The position numbers were made by a program, and so were the translations under genes. From NCBI RefSeq assembly GCF_018837975.1, contig NZ_JAGSOY010000010.1, forward strand, positions 1-64,000: a DNA stretch of 64,000 bases, in the 5' to 3' direction. The notes under the pieces were generated by a model, which searched no databases, was not told where the DNA came from, and worked only from the letters and a program-made list of their open reading frames with translations. The DNA is from Zooshikella harenae (lineage in GTDB: Bacteria > Pseudomonadota > Gammaproteobacteria > Pseudomonadales > Zooshikellaceae). Below, piece by piece: positions 18,447-28,712 of this stretch (within the stretch, counting starts at the first letter, position 1; every line of letters begins with the position of its first letter).

Positions 18447-19988
18447 TTACTTACGAAACATTTTCAGCATGCGTTGCGTGACAAAAAAGCCACCTGCGAT
18501 GTTTATTGTGGCGATTAAAACGGCAATGGCAGAGAAAAACCAAACCAGCCCATTATCGCTGGAGACTTGTAGGAGTGCTCCAACCACAATAATGCCACTG
18601 ATCGCATTGGTTACGCTCATAAGTGGGGTGTGTAACGCATGTGTTACATTCCAAATCACGTGATAGCCAACAATACACGCCAACACAAACACAGTGAAAT
18701 GGGATAAAAAGGCAGCAGGTGCTGCACTGGCTATCCAGCCAAATGCCAAAGCAGCAATGGTAAATGCAATATGTTTCCGCTTTGAGGACTTGGGTTTTGG
18801 CTCTTTTTCTACAGGCGTAACAGGCGCTTGTACCTTAGCTTGAGGCTGAGCACTGACTTTGACAGCAGGTGGTGGCCAAGAGATATTGCCTTCTTTTACC
18901 ACAGTAACCGAGCGAATAACCTGGTCATCAAAGTTAATCGAAATATTGCCATCTTGATGAGGACAAAGCAGCTTTGTCAGGTTTACCAGGTTGGTACTGT
19001 AGAGCTGTGAAGACTGATTAGGTAAACGGCCTGGCAGGTCTGTATAGCCAATAATGCGTACATCATTGTCTGTAGTGACCAGTTGATCTGCCTGGGTTAA
19101 CTCACAGTTACCACCCGTTGCAGCAGCCAGGTCAACAACCACACTGCCTGGCTTCATTAATTTAACCATGTCAGTGGTGATTAGTTTTGGGGCCGGTCTA
19201 CCAGGAATTAGTGCAGTGGTGATGATAATATCCACTTCTGCAGCTTGCTGGCTAAAGAGTTCCATTTCCGCCTTAATAAAGGCTTCACTCATTTCTTTTG
19301 CGTAGCCATCCGTTGAAGAGCCATCTTCCTCAACATGAAGCTCAAGAAACTCGCCGCCCATACTTTCAACTTGCTCTTTTACCTCTGGGCGCGTATCAAA
19401 TGCGCGAACAATGGCACCTAGGCTGCTTGCGGTACCAATGGCTGCAAGCCCAGCAACACCCGCACCAATCACTAACACTTTAGCGGCGGGTACTTTACCT
19501 GCTGCAGTAATCTGCCCAGTAAAAAAACGACCAAATTGGTGAGATGCTTCGACAACGGCACGATAACCTGCAATATTAGCCATTGAACTAAGGGCATCGA
19601 GGGCTTGCGCTCTAGAAATCCGAGGCACAGCATCCATCGCTAATACGTTAATGCCCTTCGCAGATAATTTTTCCAGTAGTGCTTCATTTTGTGCCGGCCA
19701 GATAAAGCTGACCAGGGTTTGTCCTGCTTTAAAATAACTAATTTCATCTTCAGGGGTTTCTTGAGGCGCATTGACTTTAAAAATAATGTCAGCTTGCCAA
19801 GCTTCTTTTTGGCTGACAATACTGGCACCTGCGTCTTTATAAGCGTTGTCCGTAAAGCTGGCTAATTTGCCTGCACCTTCAGCCACACAGACTGAAAAGC
19901 CAAGTTTAATTAACTGCTGAACGGTTTTGGGGGTAGCGGCTACCCGTGTTTCGTTGGCAAATATTTCTTTAGGAATTCCGATAAGCAT
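18447..19988 (-). CDS. pntA: NAD(P) transhydrogenase subunit alpha
   Basis: The alpha subunit holds the NAD(H)-binding domain I and the first membrane helices. Residues 1-370 are the alanine-dehydrogenase/PNT domain ([61 protein letters not shown], with the GAGVAGL dinucleotide-binding turn). After a Pro/Lys-rich linker (about 375-405) come four hydrophobic helices. It is the undivided enterobacterial type of about 510 residues, not the split PntAA/PntAB form. First gene of a pntAB operon; a 14-bp palindrome lies 19 bp before the start codon. Confidence 0.97.
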   Translation of the reverse strand: MLIGIPKEIFANETRVAATPKTVQQLIKLGFSVCVAEGAGKLASFTDNAYKDAGASIVSQKEAWQADIIFKVNAPQETPEDEISYFKAGQTLVSFIWPAQNEALLEKLSAKGINVLAMDAVPRISRAQALDALSSMANIAGYRAVVEASHQFGRFFTGQITAAGKVPAAKVLVIGAGVAGLAAIGTASSLGAIVRAFDTRPEVKEQVESMGGEFLELHVEEDGSSTDGYAKEMSEAFIKAEMELFSQQAAEVDIIITTALIPGRPAPKLITTDMVKLMKPGSVVVDLAAATGGNCELTQADQLVTTDNDVRIIGYTDLPGRLPNQSSQLYSTNLVNLTKLLCPHQDGNISINFDDQVIRSVTVVKEGNISWPPPAVKVSAQPQAKVQAPVTPVEKEPKPKSSKRKHIAFTIAALAFGWIASAAPAAFLSHFTVFVLACIVGYHVIWNVTHALHTPLMSVTNAISGIIVVGALLQVSSDNGLVWFFSAIAVLIATINIAGGFFVTQRMLKMFRK

Positions 19989-20006
19989 GGTCTATTCAAT
20001 TATCTC

Positions 20007-20020
20007 ATTAACCGGTTAAT
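20007..20020. promoter_or_regulatory. Perfect 14-bp palindrome upstream of pntA
   Basis: ATTAACCGGTTAAT is a perfect palindrome directly upstream of the pntA start codon. It is a candidate operator for a dimeric repressor, but I know of no specific regulator with this site. Confidence 0.4.
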
Positions 20021-20733
20021 TTACCTCTGTCCGCCAACGCATTGCGATAGCGACACGCATTAGGTCAAAAAATCAACCACTATCAACGGCTGATGTGACT
20101 GTCGTTCGATACGTACGGCATGTTAGCCTATGGCATTATTTGTCTTAGGTATACATACACTGCTTATTATACCTGTCTTGCTTTGTTATTACTCAACACT
20201 AAAAAATAATGCTAAGTCATTTACATTCCTGGTAAGGAATGGCATTTAGGCGACACAGATTGTCAGTTTACAGCATGGTAGACTTGAATAGTAAAATAAC
20301 GGCTCATGTCGTTAGTATGACAATGATGCCAAAAAACAAAATTTATGACTATTATAAACTGCCAGCTGGTTACACCTATTTACAAATCTAATTGCCGCTG
20401 TTGTGGTAGTGTGCCGAATAACCTTGTTGAAACATAGTGTTTATTCTGACTCCTACTGATATAGCATGAAATGCTTGGTAGATTTTGATGTAAGTCATCG
20501 TTGGTGGCAGTTAAAGGCTATTTCGGCATATAGAAATAGCCATAGTAACGTTGTTTTAAGTGATTTTGGCAATGACGAGTGTAAGTCAGATAACGCACAT
20601 CTGAATATCAAACCTCCTCTGACTTTCCCTGTAATTTCTTACATAGTTTATCTGTACTTAAGCCTGTTCTGTTATTCCTTAAACAGCGCATACTTAGCGG
20701 CTGAACAAGGAAGATTCATCAGGATGAGAGTTG
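20021..20733. other. Divergent intergenic region between pntA and the TRAP binding protein gene
   Basis: About 700 bp without a gene I can support. An open frame from 20466 overlaps the next gene by 8 bp and has no family features, so it is left out. The region should carry the pntAB promoter; no hairpin with T-tract or RNA gene was recognised. Confidence 0.45.
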
Positions 20734-21753
20734 ATGATTAAAATCATAAGACATAAGCAAGGTAAGGACTTATTTCATCCACTATGTTTAGTGGTATTGT
20801 GTAGTTTATTATTCTGCTGGGGAGGTCAAGGCTGGGCTAAATCCTGGCAATTAGTTTCTGTCTATTTGGGGGATGCTCGTCACCAAAACCTGCTTACTGA
20901 ATTTGTCCATGGGGTTGAGTCGTTACCCAATGCTAACCTCAAAGTGGATATTTATAACAAATGCAGCTTGATTCCCAATAAAAATTTATTAACCAGTGTT
21001 GTGAAAAATGATATTCAACTGGCTGAGCTATTAATGGCTGAGTTGGAGCATGAGGATGCACTGTTTGGTTTAGATAATATTCCTTTTATCGCAACCGATT
21101 TATCAGAAGCGCAGCAGCTATGGGAAATTTCGAGAGAGCAAGTACAGCAGCGACTAGATAACCTTGGTCTGCATTTACTGCTGGTCGCTCCCTGGCCTCC
21201 ACAAGGTATTTTTACGGTTCAACCCTTAGCCTCTCTTGTTGATCTACGCGGCGGCAAGTTAAGAACATACTCAACAGAAACCGCATTATTGGCGCGTTAC
21301 TTAGGCGCTGAAGCTATTCATGTGCCTCATGAACACTTACGTGAGTCCTGGTTGACTGGACAGCTAGATGCAATGATCACATCACCTGTAACAGCGGTAA
21401 CGCAACAGGCCTGGCAATACATAAAATACTATTATGATATTCAGGCATGGATACCCAAAAATATGTTAGTGATTAATCGTTCAACGTGGCAGAGTTTAAG
21501 TATTCAGGAACGTCAGACATTAACTAAGTTGGCCAGTAAACTAGAAGCACAAGCTTGGCGAAACACACGACAGCATATGCAGCAAGCATTGCTCACCATG
21601 CAAAAACATGGCATTCAGGTGGTATCACCCAACCCCAAGCTGGTTGCTCAATTGAGGCATATTGGTCATTTGATGACAGCCCGCTGGGCAAGGAATGCTG
21701 GGCAGGTGGGACGAGAAATACTAGGCTCCTATCGGAAATACCATAAGCACTAG
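20734..21753 (+). CDS. TRAP-type transporter periplasmic binding protein (DctP family), orphan
   Basis: A signal peptide (residues about 15-36, ending GQGWAKS) is followed by a DctP-like fold. Typical features are a leader strand WQLVSVYLGDARHQNLLTEF, a low-complexity start of lobe 2 (LRGGKLRTYSTETALLARYLGAEAIHV, where the conserved substrate Arg is usually in R-G-x-K-x-R) and GQLDAMITSPVTAV. These proteins bind carboxylates such as C4-dicarboxylates, keto acids or sugar acids. No DctQ or DctM membrane genes are adjacent, so it either serves a distant transporter or acts as a sensor ligand-binding protein. The ATG at 20734 immediately follows a TTG that is a possible alternative start; an AGGATGAGAG sequence provides the ribosome-binding site. 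Confidence 0.82.
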   Translation: MIKIIRHKQGKDLFHPLCLVVLCSLLFCWGGQGWAKSWQLVSVYLGDARHQNLLTEFVHGVESLPNANLKVDIYNKCSLIPNKNLLTSVVKNDIQLAELLMAELEHEDALFGLDNIPFIATDLSEAQQLWEISREQVQQRLDNLGLHLLLVAPWPPQGIFTVQPLASLVDLRGGKLRTYSTETALLARYLGAEAIHVPHEHLRESWLTGQLDAMITSPVTAVTQQAWQYIKYYYDIQAWIPKNMLVINRSTWQSLSIQERQTLTKLASKLEAQAWRNTRQHMQQALLTMQKHGIQVVSPNPKLVAQLRHIGHLMTARWARNAGQVGREILGSYRKYHKH

Positions 21754-21784
21754 CAGTCAGTCATTTATTAATATCTAGTCATCA

Positions 21785-22783
21785 TTATGCAGGGCTAGCA
21801 CCACTTGGAAAGTCGATAAGCACCTTTTTACTGCCTCTTTGCAGTGCATGTTGAAATGCTCGTTGAAACTGTTGAAATGGGTAACGAGCCTCAATGAGTA
21901 GCTCGGTATCCAAGCTATGGTTTTCCATAAATTGAAGTGCTTCGTTCATTTGGCCACAGCGGGAGCCAATAAGCTTAATTTCATTCACCACAAGTTGGGA
22001 TAAGTTTACTTCGCTTAATTGGTGACTTGTTGTTTTCAGCACAATTGTACCTCGAGGTGCAACAAGCGCGAGTGCCATATCTAGCCCATTTGGTCGACCA
22101 GTTGCTTCCACAATAACAGAAAAGTGCTGCTGATATTGCTGAAGTAGCTGGCTGGTGTTTTTGAATTCAAGTAGTTCTGTTGTTATTCCATGGCGTGCGG
22201 CAATGGCCAGTTTATTGGGATGTTTGCCAATCAGTACCAGGTTTGGAAATTTTTCCTTAAGGGCAAGACTAATGAGTAGGCCAAGTTTGCCGTCGCCCAG
22301 TACAGCAATCGTTGTATTATCAGGTACAGGTAATTGAGTTTGAATGGCTAAAGCTGCCGCCAGTGGTTCTGTGAATACGGCAACATGATCAGGGATATTG
22401 TCTGGAACCAAGCAAAGATTTGCTAATGGAGCAGTAAACATCTCTGCAAAAACCCCATCTTTATGCTTGATGCCTAGAACTTGTCGATGGTGGCAGTGGT
22501 GAGGGTCATTTTGCTGACAAGCGGGGCAATCTCCGCAACCAATATTGATATCAACTACAACACGTTTTCCTACATAGTCTGGCTTTGCTGGGCAACCAAT
22601 CACTTCTGCCACACATTCGTGGCCAGGAATACCTTGAAAGTTATAGTACCCATTGAATAGTTCGATGTCCGTTTGGCAAATACCAGCCACCAGTGGGCGT
22701 AATAATGCTTCATTTGGGGCGGGTTCAGGGTCTGAGGGAGAAACCAGCATAATTTGTTGATCATTAAATAAGACCGCCTTCAT
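21785..22783 (-). CDS. Zinc-dependent alcohol dehydrogenase, MDR superfamily
   Basis: The 332-residue protein has the medium-chain dehydrogenase plan: a GroES-like N-terminal domain with catalytic-zinc ligands in ICQTDIELFNGYYNFQGIPGHECVAEVIG, a structural-zinc lobe with four cysteines (IGCGDCPACQQNDPHHC), and a Rossmann domain with VLGDGKLGLLISLAL. It should oxidise an alcohol or polyol with NAD(P)+, but the substrate is not evident; the layout is like threonine/sorbitol dehydrogenase relatives. It is a single gene, convergent with the TRAP binding protein gene. Confidence 0.88.
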   Translation of the reverse strand: MKAVLFNDQQIMLVSPSDPEPAPNEALLRPLVAGICQTDIELFNGYYNFQGIPGHECVAEVIGCPAKPDYVGKRVVVDINIGCGDCPACQQNDPHHCHHRQVLGIKHKDGVFAEMFTAPLANLCLVPDNIPDHVAVFTEPLAAALAIQTQLPVPDNTTIAVLGDGKLGLLISLALKEKFPNLVLIGKHPNKLAIAARHGITTELLEFKNTSQLLQQYQQHFSVIVEATGRPNGLDMALALVAPRGTIVLKTTSHQLSEVNLSQLVVNEIKLIGSRCGQMNEALQFMENHSLDTELLIEARYPFQQFQRAFQHALQRGSKKVLIDFPSGASPA

Positions 22784-23211
22784 TCACGACACCCTCATAG
22801 TTGGCTTCAGTGGTTGATACTGAGCTGTTTTCTTCATAGCTTAACGATTATAGATGAAATTTTAGAAAGTAAGTGGTTCCAAGAAATTGAAAAATGCAAG
22901 TTGTTCTGATGAATAACACCATTCGGGAAGGACTCGTGAAATTTTTAGTATCAAGATAATTTATCACCATTTTATTGCACATCCGTGTTTAGCCTTTAGG
23001 TATTTATATTACATTATATGTCATAAAACTGTCAGTTAATTATGCGACAAGTTGAGTATACTTTGCTACTCATTGACTAAATAACAAAAGCATAACTACT
23101 TTCATCGCAACATGTATGTTTTTTGACAGTAAATTATAGCGTTTTCCTTTTAGTGTATAATCATGACATATTCCGTTCGCTATAATCTTGAAGGTTTAAA
23201 GGAGAAGGTCG
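22784..23211. other. Intergenic region, AT-rich, probable promoters
   Basis: Divergent spacer between the alcohol dehydrogenase and macro-domain genes. An AAAGGAGAAGG ribosome-binding site ends it on the right. Nothing else is recognised. Confidence 0.45.
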
Positions 23212-23718
23212 TTGACTGTACAGCTAAGTGCGTTACAAGGTGACATCACTCAGCTTGCTGTTGATGCAATTGTTAATGCTGCCAACAGCAGCTTATTAGG
23301 GGGTGGTGGTGTTGATGGGGCCATCCATCGAGCCGCAGGACCTGAATTGGTTGCAGCATGCAGATTGCTTAATGGTTGTAAAGCTGGACAGGCTAAGATA
23401 ACACCTGGTTTTCACCTGCCTGCCCACTATGTTATTCATACGGTGGGTCCCGTATGGAATGGTGGTCAGTTAAATGAACAGGAATTACTCGCCAGTTGCT
23501 ACAGAGAAAGTTTACAGCGTGCTTGTGAGCATGACCTTAAATCAATTGCTTTTCCAGCAATAAGTACAGGAATCTATGGTTTTCCAAAACAGCCTGCAGC
23601 CGAAATTGCAGTGCAAACGGTACAGCAGTACTTTGAAGAAAAACCTTATTCATTAGAAAAAGTGATTTTTTGTTGCTTTAGTGGCGAGGACTTGGCTATT
23701 TATCAAGCGCTGTTGTGA
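23212..23718 (+). CDS. Macro-domain protein, O-acetyl-ADP-ribose deacetylase-like
   Basis: A single macro domain of 168 residues. [29 protein letters not shown] contains the conserved Asn and the Gly-rich ADP-ribose loop, and [12 protein letters not shown] is the second phosphate loop. It resembles E. coli YmdB, which hydrolyses O-acetyl-ADP-ribose and can remove ADP-ribose from proteins. The start is a TTG placed 5-6 nt after a near-perfect Shine-Dalgarno (AAAGGAGAAGG), and no ATG fits. It is a stand-alone gene, convergent with the rraA-like gene; no ADP-ribosyltransferase partner is visible. Confidence 0.92.
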   Translation: MTVQLSALQGDITQLAVDAIVNAANSSLLGGGGVDGAIHRAAGPELVAACRLLNGCKAGQAKITPGFHLPAHYVIHTVGPVWNGGQLNEQELLASCYRESLQRACEHDLKSIAFPAISTGIYGFPKQPAAEIAVQTVQQYFEEKPYSLEKVIFCCFSGEDLAIYQALL

Positions 23719-23808
23719 TATACCTTTCACGATAAAGTGCTCAGTGAGCAGTGTCGCCCACTGATTTAAATAAAGCTATGATAATACTACTACTGCTGTA
23801 TTGTTGGT

Positions 23809-24300
23809 TTATGAGTTAGTAAGCGATAAAGGTTCAGGTGAGATAATTACACCGTTCTCATCCGCATACAAATAATTACCTGATTGTAGATTGACTCCAG
23901 CCAGGCTTATTTCAAGTTGCTTTTGCCCTTCCCCTCGCCTAATGGATTTTCGAGGGTGTGCCGTTAAACCCATAATGCCAATAGATAATGTTTTTAAGAT
24001 GGTAACGTCGCGAACACAGCCATAGATCACAATCCCTGCCCACTGATTTTCAACGGCTCGAGTTGCTATTTGATCACCCAATAAGGCACAGCGTAACGAA
24101 CCGCCGCCATCCACCACTAACACTTTGCCTTCACCTGGCTCTGCTAGGATTGATTTGACAACGCTGTTATCTTCGAAGCATTTAGCGGTGACTACCTCTC
24201 CACAGAAATGAGTTTGACCACCAAAATGCTTAAAAACAGGAGACATCACTTGAAGTAATGCGTCGTATTGATCACACAAGTCCGGTGTTGAAAAAAACAC
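23809..24300 (-). CDS. rraA: RraA family protein (ribonuclease E inhibitor RraA / HMG aldolase-like)
   Basis: The 163-residue protein is collinear with RraA: STPDLCDQYDALLQVM, FHFGGQTHFCGEVVTAKCFEDNSVVK, GKVLVVDGGGSLRCALLGDQIATRAVENQWAGIVIYGCVRDV. RraA trimers bind RNase E and modulate mRNA decay in enterobacteria. Relatives with the same fold are 4-hydroxy-4-methyl-2-oxoglutarate aldolases with a Gly-x-x-Gly/Arg-Asp divalent-metal site, which the CVRDV segment would supply. The high match to the RraA subgroup makes RraA the first choice, but enzymatic activity is not excluded. It lies upstream of ppsA on the same side of a repeat copy, with no operon link. Confidence 0.88.
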   Translation of the reverse strand: MFFSTPDLCDQYDALLQVMSPVFKHFGGQTHFCGEVVTAKCFEDNSVVKSILAEPGEGKVLVVDGGGSLRCALLGDQIATRAVENQWAGIVIYGCVRDVTILKTLSIGIMGLTAHPRKSIRRGEGQKQLEISLAGVNLQSGNYLYADENGVIISPEPLSLTNS

Positions 24301-24344
24301 GATAATTTCCTTTTAAAACACAAGTCGTACTGAGCTCTTGAAAA

Positions 24345-24538
24345 AAGGTGATTTTCTTTAGAGCCGATATTTACTTTTGCTAACCTCTTCCCTGGAGACT
24401 TGGTTGCCACTTCCTTGTGGCAAACAGTTCGTTGAGCGTTATCCCACCTTTTTCAGCCAATGTTCCACATCGATAATCATGCATTGCATTGGCACAATCT
24501 TTATTCATCACAAACTATTTTTATATGCAATTGCCCTG
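24345..24538 (+). repeat. Dispersed intergenic repeat, copy B (right-end TIR present)
   Basis: It contains AAAAAGGTGATTTTCTTTAG, GGAGACTTGGTTGCC, TCCTTGTGGCAAACAGTTCG and GCGTTATCC, which match the inner part of the element at 31.3 kb. It ends in TTATATGCAATTGCCCTG, the right inverted terminus, 7 bp before the ppsA stop. The left terminus is not recognisable. Confidence 0.72.
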
Positions 24539-24545
24539 GGTGTTA

Positions 24546-26924
24546 TTAAGCTGGTGTTGCTACTTTCTCGGCTAGATAAAACCATGTGTTCAGCACCGAG
24601 TCTGGATTGAGCGAAATAGTTTCAATTTGCTGATCCATAAGCCATTTGGCTAAATCCGGGTGGTCTGAAGGACCTTGCCCACAAATGCCAATATATTTAT
24701 TTTGACGGCGACAAGCTTCGATAGCCAACTGCAGTAAATGTTTAACTGCAGGGTTACGCTCATCAAATAAATGCGCAATCAAGCCTGAGTCTCGATCCAG
24801 CCCTAAGGTCAGCTGGGTCATGTCATTAGAGCCAATAGAAAAGCCATCAAAGTACTGTAAGAAATCATCAGCCTGTAGAGCATTACTGGGTAACTCACAC
24901 ATCATAATAACTTTTAATTGATGCTCTCCTCTACGTAATCCATTCGCAGCCAGTAATTCGGTGACACGTCGGGCTTCACCCACTGTCCGCACAAAGGGCA
25001 CCATGACCGCTACGTTGGTTAATCCCCGCTGTTCTCGAACGCGTTTTAAGGCCGCACATTCGAGTTCAAAACAGTCGCGGAAACTGTCGGCGATATAGCG
25101 TGAAGCGCCACGAAAACCTAACATAGGATTTTCTTCTTTGGGTTCAAACAACTCCCCACCAATTAAATTTGCATATTCATTGGATTTAAAGTCGGATAAA
25201 CGCACAATGACAGGTTTTGGATAAAAAGCCGCGGCAATTGTGGCAATACCTTCTGTTAATTTTTCAATGTAAAAACCAACTGGGCTATCATAGCCAGCAA
25301 TACGTTCGTGAATGGCTTCGCGGATATCACCTGGGAGGTCTTGCATATTTAACAGGGCTTTGGGGTGAATCCCTATCATACGATTTATAATAAATTCAAG
25401 CCGTGCAAGACCGACCCCTGTATTAGGAATTGCCTGAAAATCAAATGCACGGTCAGGATTACCTACGTTCATCATTAATTTAAACGGCAGTTGTGGCATG
25501 GCATCAACGGTACTTTTTTGCACTTCATAAGCTAATTTACCTTGGTAAACGAAGCCTGTATCCCCTTCTGCACAGGAAACAGTAACATCTTGCCCAGATT
25601 TCAAAAGCTCTGTGGCATTTCCACAGCCAACCACTGCAGGGATGCCGAGTTCTCTAGCAATAATAGCGGCATGACAGGTCCGCCCTCCCCGGTCGGTGAT
25701 AATCGCTGCTGCCCTTTTCATGATGGGTTCCCAGTCAGGGTCTGTCATGTCGGCAACGAGTACATCGCCAGGTTTTACTTCATGCATTTGATCAAGGCTT
25801 GTAATAACGCTGACGGAACCTGAACCAATACGCTGGCCAATACTACGGCCTTCCATTAGTACATGACCTTGTTCTTGTAAAAGATAACGTTCAATAACAG
25901 CCGCTTCAGATTGACTTTTGACCGTTTCTGGACGGGCTTGAACAATAAACAGCTCTCCAGTAATACCATCTTTTGCCCATTCAATATCCATAGGACACCC
26001 ATAGTGGGCCTCAATAATGAGCGCTTGCTGTGCTAGCTCTAAAACATCCTCATCGGTTATGCAAAACTGGTGACGACGCGGGGCGTCGACGGGTTGTGTA
26101 ATGAGTGAGTCATGGACAGCACCACTACCGTTGTACACCATTTCAATGGCTTTTTGACCTAAATTGCGACGCAAAATAGCATGATGCCCAGAACGAAGGG
26201 TTGGTTTGTGAATATAAAATTCATCAGGGTTGACCGCTCCTTGGACAATGGTTTCGCCCAGCCCATAGCTGGCAGTTAAGAAAATTACATCGCGAAAACC
26301 AGACTCGGTATCTAATGTAAACATAACACCTGAAGCATCGGTTTCACTATGCACCATTTGTTGTATGCCAACGGACAACGCAACTTGGCTATGATCAAAC
26401 CCTTTATGCACACGATAAGCGATAGCACGGTCATTGTAGAGTGATGCAAAAACCTCTTTTACAGCAAGTAGGATATTACTGGTGCCCCGAATATTTAAAA
26501 AGGTTTCTTGCTGGCCTGCAAATGAGGCATCGGGTAAGTCTTCGGCTGTTGCTGAAGAGCGGACTGCAACAGATAAATCTTCGTGATTTTGTTGAAGTGT
26601 GGTAATTGCTTCTTCCAGAGTGGCCTGAAACTCTGTAGGAAAAGGCATATCTATTATCCACTGCCTGATGCTTCGTCCTGCTTTTGCCAGTGCTTGAACA
26701 TCATCCACATCAAGTTGATTAAGTTCAGCTTTGATACGCTGGTCCAGCCCTTGCTGGCTTAGGAATTCCCGATAAGCATCTGCTGTGGTTGCAAAACCAT
26801 CAGGAACTTTTACCCCAGCATCGCTTAAAGCGGAGATCATCTCACCAAGAGAGGCATTTTTGCCACCTACCAGTGGTATATCATTGACACCCAGTTGGGT
26901 AAAGGGAATAACGTATTTATTCAC
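24546..26924 (-). CDS. ppsA: Phosphoenolpyruvate synthase
   Basis: Converts pyruvate and ATP to phosphoenolpyruvate, AMP and phosphate, the gluconeogenic entry from C3 compounds. The order of domains is standard: N-terminal ATP-grasp pyruvate/PEP-binding (residues 1-345, [35 protein letters not shown]), the swivelling phosphohistidine domain ([26 protein letters not shown], catalytic His) and a C-terminal TIM barrel ([45 protein letters not shown] with the catalytic Cys). The length of 792 is normal. Its regulator gene ppsR starts 711 bp away on the opposite strand. It would feed gluconeogenesis on the acetate and propionate handled by the aceA/aceB and prp genes. Confidence 0.97.
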   Translation of the reverse strand: MNKYVIPFTQLGVNDIPLVGGKNASLGEMISALSDAGVKVPDGFATTADAYREFLSQQGLDQRIKAELNQLDVDDVQALAKAGRSIRQWIIDMPFPTEFQATLEEAITTLQQNHEDLSVAVRSSATAEDLPDASFAGQQETFLNIRGTSNILLAVKEVFASLYNDRAIAYRVHKGFDHSQVALSVGIQQMVHSETDASGVMFTLDTESGFRDVIFLTASYGLGETIVQGAVNPDEFYIHKPTLRSGHHAILRRNLGQKAIEMVYNGSGAVHDSLITQPVDAPRRHQFCITDEDVLELAQQALIIEAHYGCPMDIEWAKDGITGELFIVQARPETVKSQSEAAVIERYLLQEQGHVLMEGRSIGQRIGSGSVSVITSLDQMHEVKPGDVLVADMTDPDWEPIMKRAAAIITDRGGRTCHAAIIARELGIPAVVGCGNATELLKSGQDVTVSCAEGDTGFVYQGKLAYEVQKSTVDAMPQLPFKLMMNVGNPDRAFDFQAIPNTGVGLARLEFIINRMIGIHPKALLNMQDLPGDIREAIHERIAGYDSPVGFYIEKLTEGIATIAAAFYPKPVIVRLSDFKSNEYANLIGGELFEPKEENPMLGFRGASRYIADSFRDCFELECAALKRVREQRGLTNVAVMVPFVRTVGEARRVTELLAANGLRRGEHQLKVIMMCELPSNALQADDFLQYFDGFSIGSNDMTQLTLGLDRDSGLIAHLFDERNPAVKHLLQLAIEACRRQNKYIGICGQGPSDHPDLAKWLMDQQIETISLNPDSVLNTWFYLAEKVATPA

Positions 26925-27635
26925 TCAGTCAGTCTCCAGTGTCGATACCTTATGGTTTATTTGTTAATGAAACGCTAGGGTTATTTTAGGATATTGATGT
27001 GTACTGTTCGTTTTAGATACGCATTAAACACGAGAGGTATATCCTCCACGTTAAAATATTTTTCGAACAATACCTATACATGGCTGTTTTCTGAGTTATT
27101 GGCATAGCCTGCTTGTTTTATCGCTTTCGTCATATAATTGCCATAAAAGAAATCAGGTTTTTTATCTATAAAACCAATAACTCACCCACATTGACTAAAC
27201 ACTATCATGAAAGTGAGTGTTTTTAAAACAAAGAAAAGTACTGAAATTGTTAGTGAAAAATGTTTATTTTCGAATTGAGACTTAACGGCATAATAACGTT
27301 TAATAATGCAGGAGTTAGTAAACTACGCTCTATAAGTCCCCACTATTAAAAGAAGAAAATTCATGATTCTGCTTGTTCTACAAAAAAAAATTATTGCAAA
27401 ATATTAGTGAACAATTTTACTTAAGGGCTCTAAGGTGACGCAGATTGATTTCGTCAAAATAATATAAGGCATGACTTGTCATTTTTAAGGATCGTCACGT
27501 ATACTCGTTGCGACTCATCCCCTCTTCATGCCTTGCTTGCTCTACCAGGTTATGGAGTCAAGTAAGATGACGGGAATTAGCATTGACAAACAAGCTAAAA
27601 CATAGCTTATATAAAAAAGTTGGGAGAACTCCAAC
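26925..27635. other. Long divergent spacer between ppsA and ppsR
   Basis: About 710 bp and AT-rich, with no ORF of merit. It must hold the promoters for ppsA (leftward) and ppsR (rightward). A candidate promoter is listed separately. I see no tRNA, riboswitch-like structure or repeat copy. Confidence 0.5.
27583..27615 (+). promoter_or_regulatory. Candidate sigma-70 promoter of ppsR
   Basis: A consensus TTGACA (27583-27588) is followed by an AT-rich TTATATAAAA about 18-20 nt downstream. The start codon lies at 27636 with a GGGAGAA ribosome-binding site. The -10 box and spacing are imperfect. Confidence 0.35.
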
Positions 27636-28454
27636 ATGGTAAAACGCTGTGTGTTTTTTATTTCAGACGGTACTGGAATAACGGCAGAAACCTTGGGTCA
27701 TAGTTTGTTGACTCAATTTAATCGAGATCAGTTTAGCTATAAAACATTCCCTTATATTGATACCGTTGAAAAAGCTCAGCAGACCGTTAAGCAAATAAAA
27801 CAGTATGCCTATCAGGCAGAACAGCGCCCCTTAATTTTTTCAACCATTGTCAATGAAGCAGTAACACAAGAATTAAGCTCGTTAGATGCATTTACCATTG
27901 ATTGTTTTTCAGCATTTTTAACGCCTCTTGAACAAGAACTACAGCAGCCTTCTAATCATAGTATTGGACAAAATCGTGTTATTGCTGCTGATCCCCGTTA
28001 TCATCAACGTATTACAGCCGTTCATTTTGCCTTGGATTTCGATGATGGTGCAAAAACGTATGCTTATGATCAAGCGGATGTGATTTTGATTGGCGTATCA
28101 CGTTGTGGAAAAACGCCTACCTGTTTATACCTTGCGCTTCAGTATGGAATAAATGCCGCTAACTACCCATTAACAGAAGAAGATTTGGATAATCAACGAC
28201 TACCTGGAATATTACTGAGTCATAAGGATCGTGTATTTGGATTGACCATTGATGCCGAGAGACTAGCAGCTATCCGTCACGAACGTCGACCGGAAAGCCG
28301 TTATGCTTCCATTAAACAATGTCGACAAGAGGTCAATGAAGTAGAAGCGTTAATGCAAGAGGCTCATGTGCCTTTTATTAATACTACACGGTTTTCCATA
28401 GAAGAAATTGCTACTCGTGTGCTCTCAATGACGGGTATTCAACGACAGTTTTAA
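27636..28454 (+). CDS. ppsR: PEP synthase regulatory protein, bifunctional kinase/pyrophosphorylase
   Basis: A 272-residue DUF299-family protein. It inactivates PpsA by ADP-dependent phosphorylation of a threonine next to the catalytic His and reactivates it by phosphate-dependent dephosphorylation. Signatures are MVKRCVFFISDGTGITAETLGHSLLTQF at the N-terminus and the P-loop-like GVSRCGKTPTCLYLALQYGINAANYPLTEEDL at about residues 151-184. The head-to-head arrangement with ppsA is characteristic of gammaproteobacteria. Strong identification. Confidence 0.96.
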   Translation: MVKRCVFFISDGTGITAETLGHSLLTQFNRDQFSYKTFPYIDTVEKAQQTVKQIKQYAYQAEQRPLIFSTIVNEAVTQELSSLDAFTIDCFSAFLTPLEQELQQPSNHSIGQNRVIAADPRYHQRITAVHFALDFDDGAKTYAYDQADVILIGVSRCGKTPTCLYLALQYGINAANYPLTEEDLDNQRLPGILLSHKDRVFGLTIDAERLAAIRHERRPESRYASIKQCRQEVNEVEALMQEAHVPFINTTRFSIEEIATRVLSMTGIQRQF

Positions 28455-28534
28455 ATCAAGTTTGCTCATTTTGAAACCCTGCTTTCTTGAACTGACTTAT
28501 AATTTGGGGTGGTTCACCATTCTTATTTAAGATG

Positions 28535-28634
28535 CCAGGGATGGTCTTCTGCTGCGGGAGGAATACATTAATTCATGCACGGCATTGGCACAGTCAATAC
28601 TTTTCTCAAATTATTTTTATATGCAATTGACCTG
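28535..28634 (+). repeat. Dispersed intergenic repeat, copy C (right-end fragment)
   Basis: AGGGATGGTCTTCTGCTGCG and GGAGGAATACATTAATT are shared with the element at 31.5 kb, and CATTGGCACA...TTTTTATATGCAATTG is shared with copy B. The right terminus reads GCAATTGACCTG (one mismatch to GCAATTGCCCTG). The inner hairpin portion is missing, so this is a fragment. Confidence 0.68.
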
Positions 28635-28712
28635 TTTAAAATACTGCTCGAGCATTCACCTCTCTGTGCCAAATGACAGCAAGGAGTTCAGGAAGAAAAT
28701 ACACGATGATTT

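Noticed and set aside
20466-20741. 91-codon open frame upstream of the TRAP binding protein gene
   Set aside because: It overlaps the start of a well-supported gene and has no family features or convincing ribosome-binding site.
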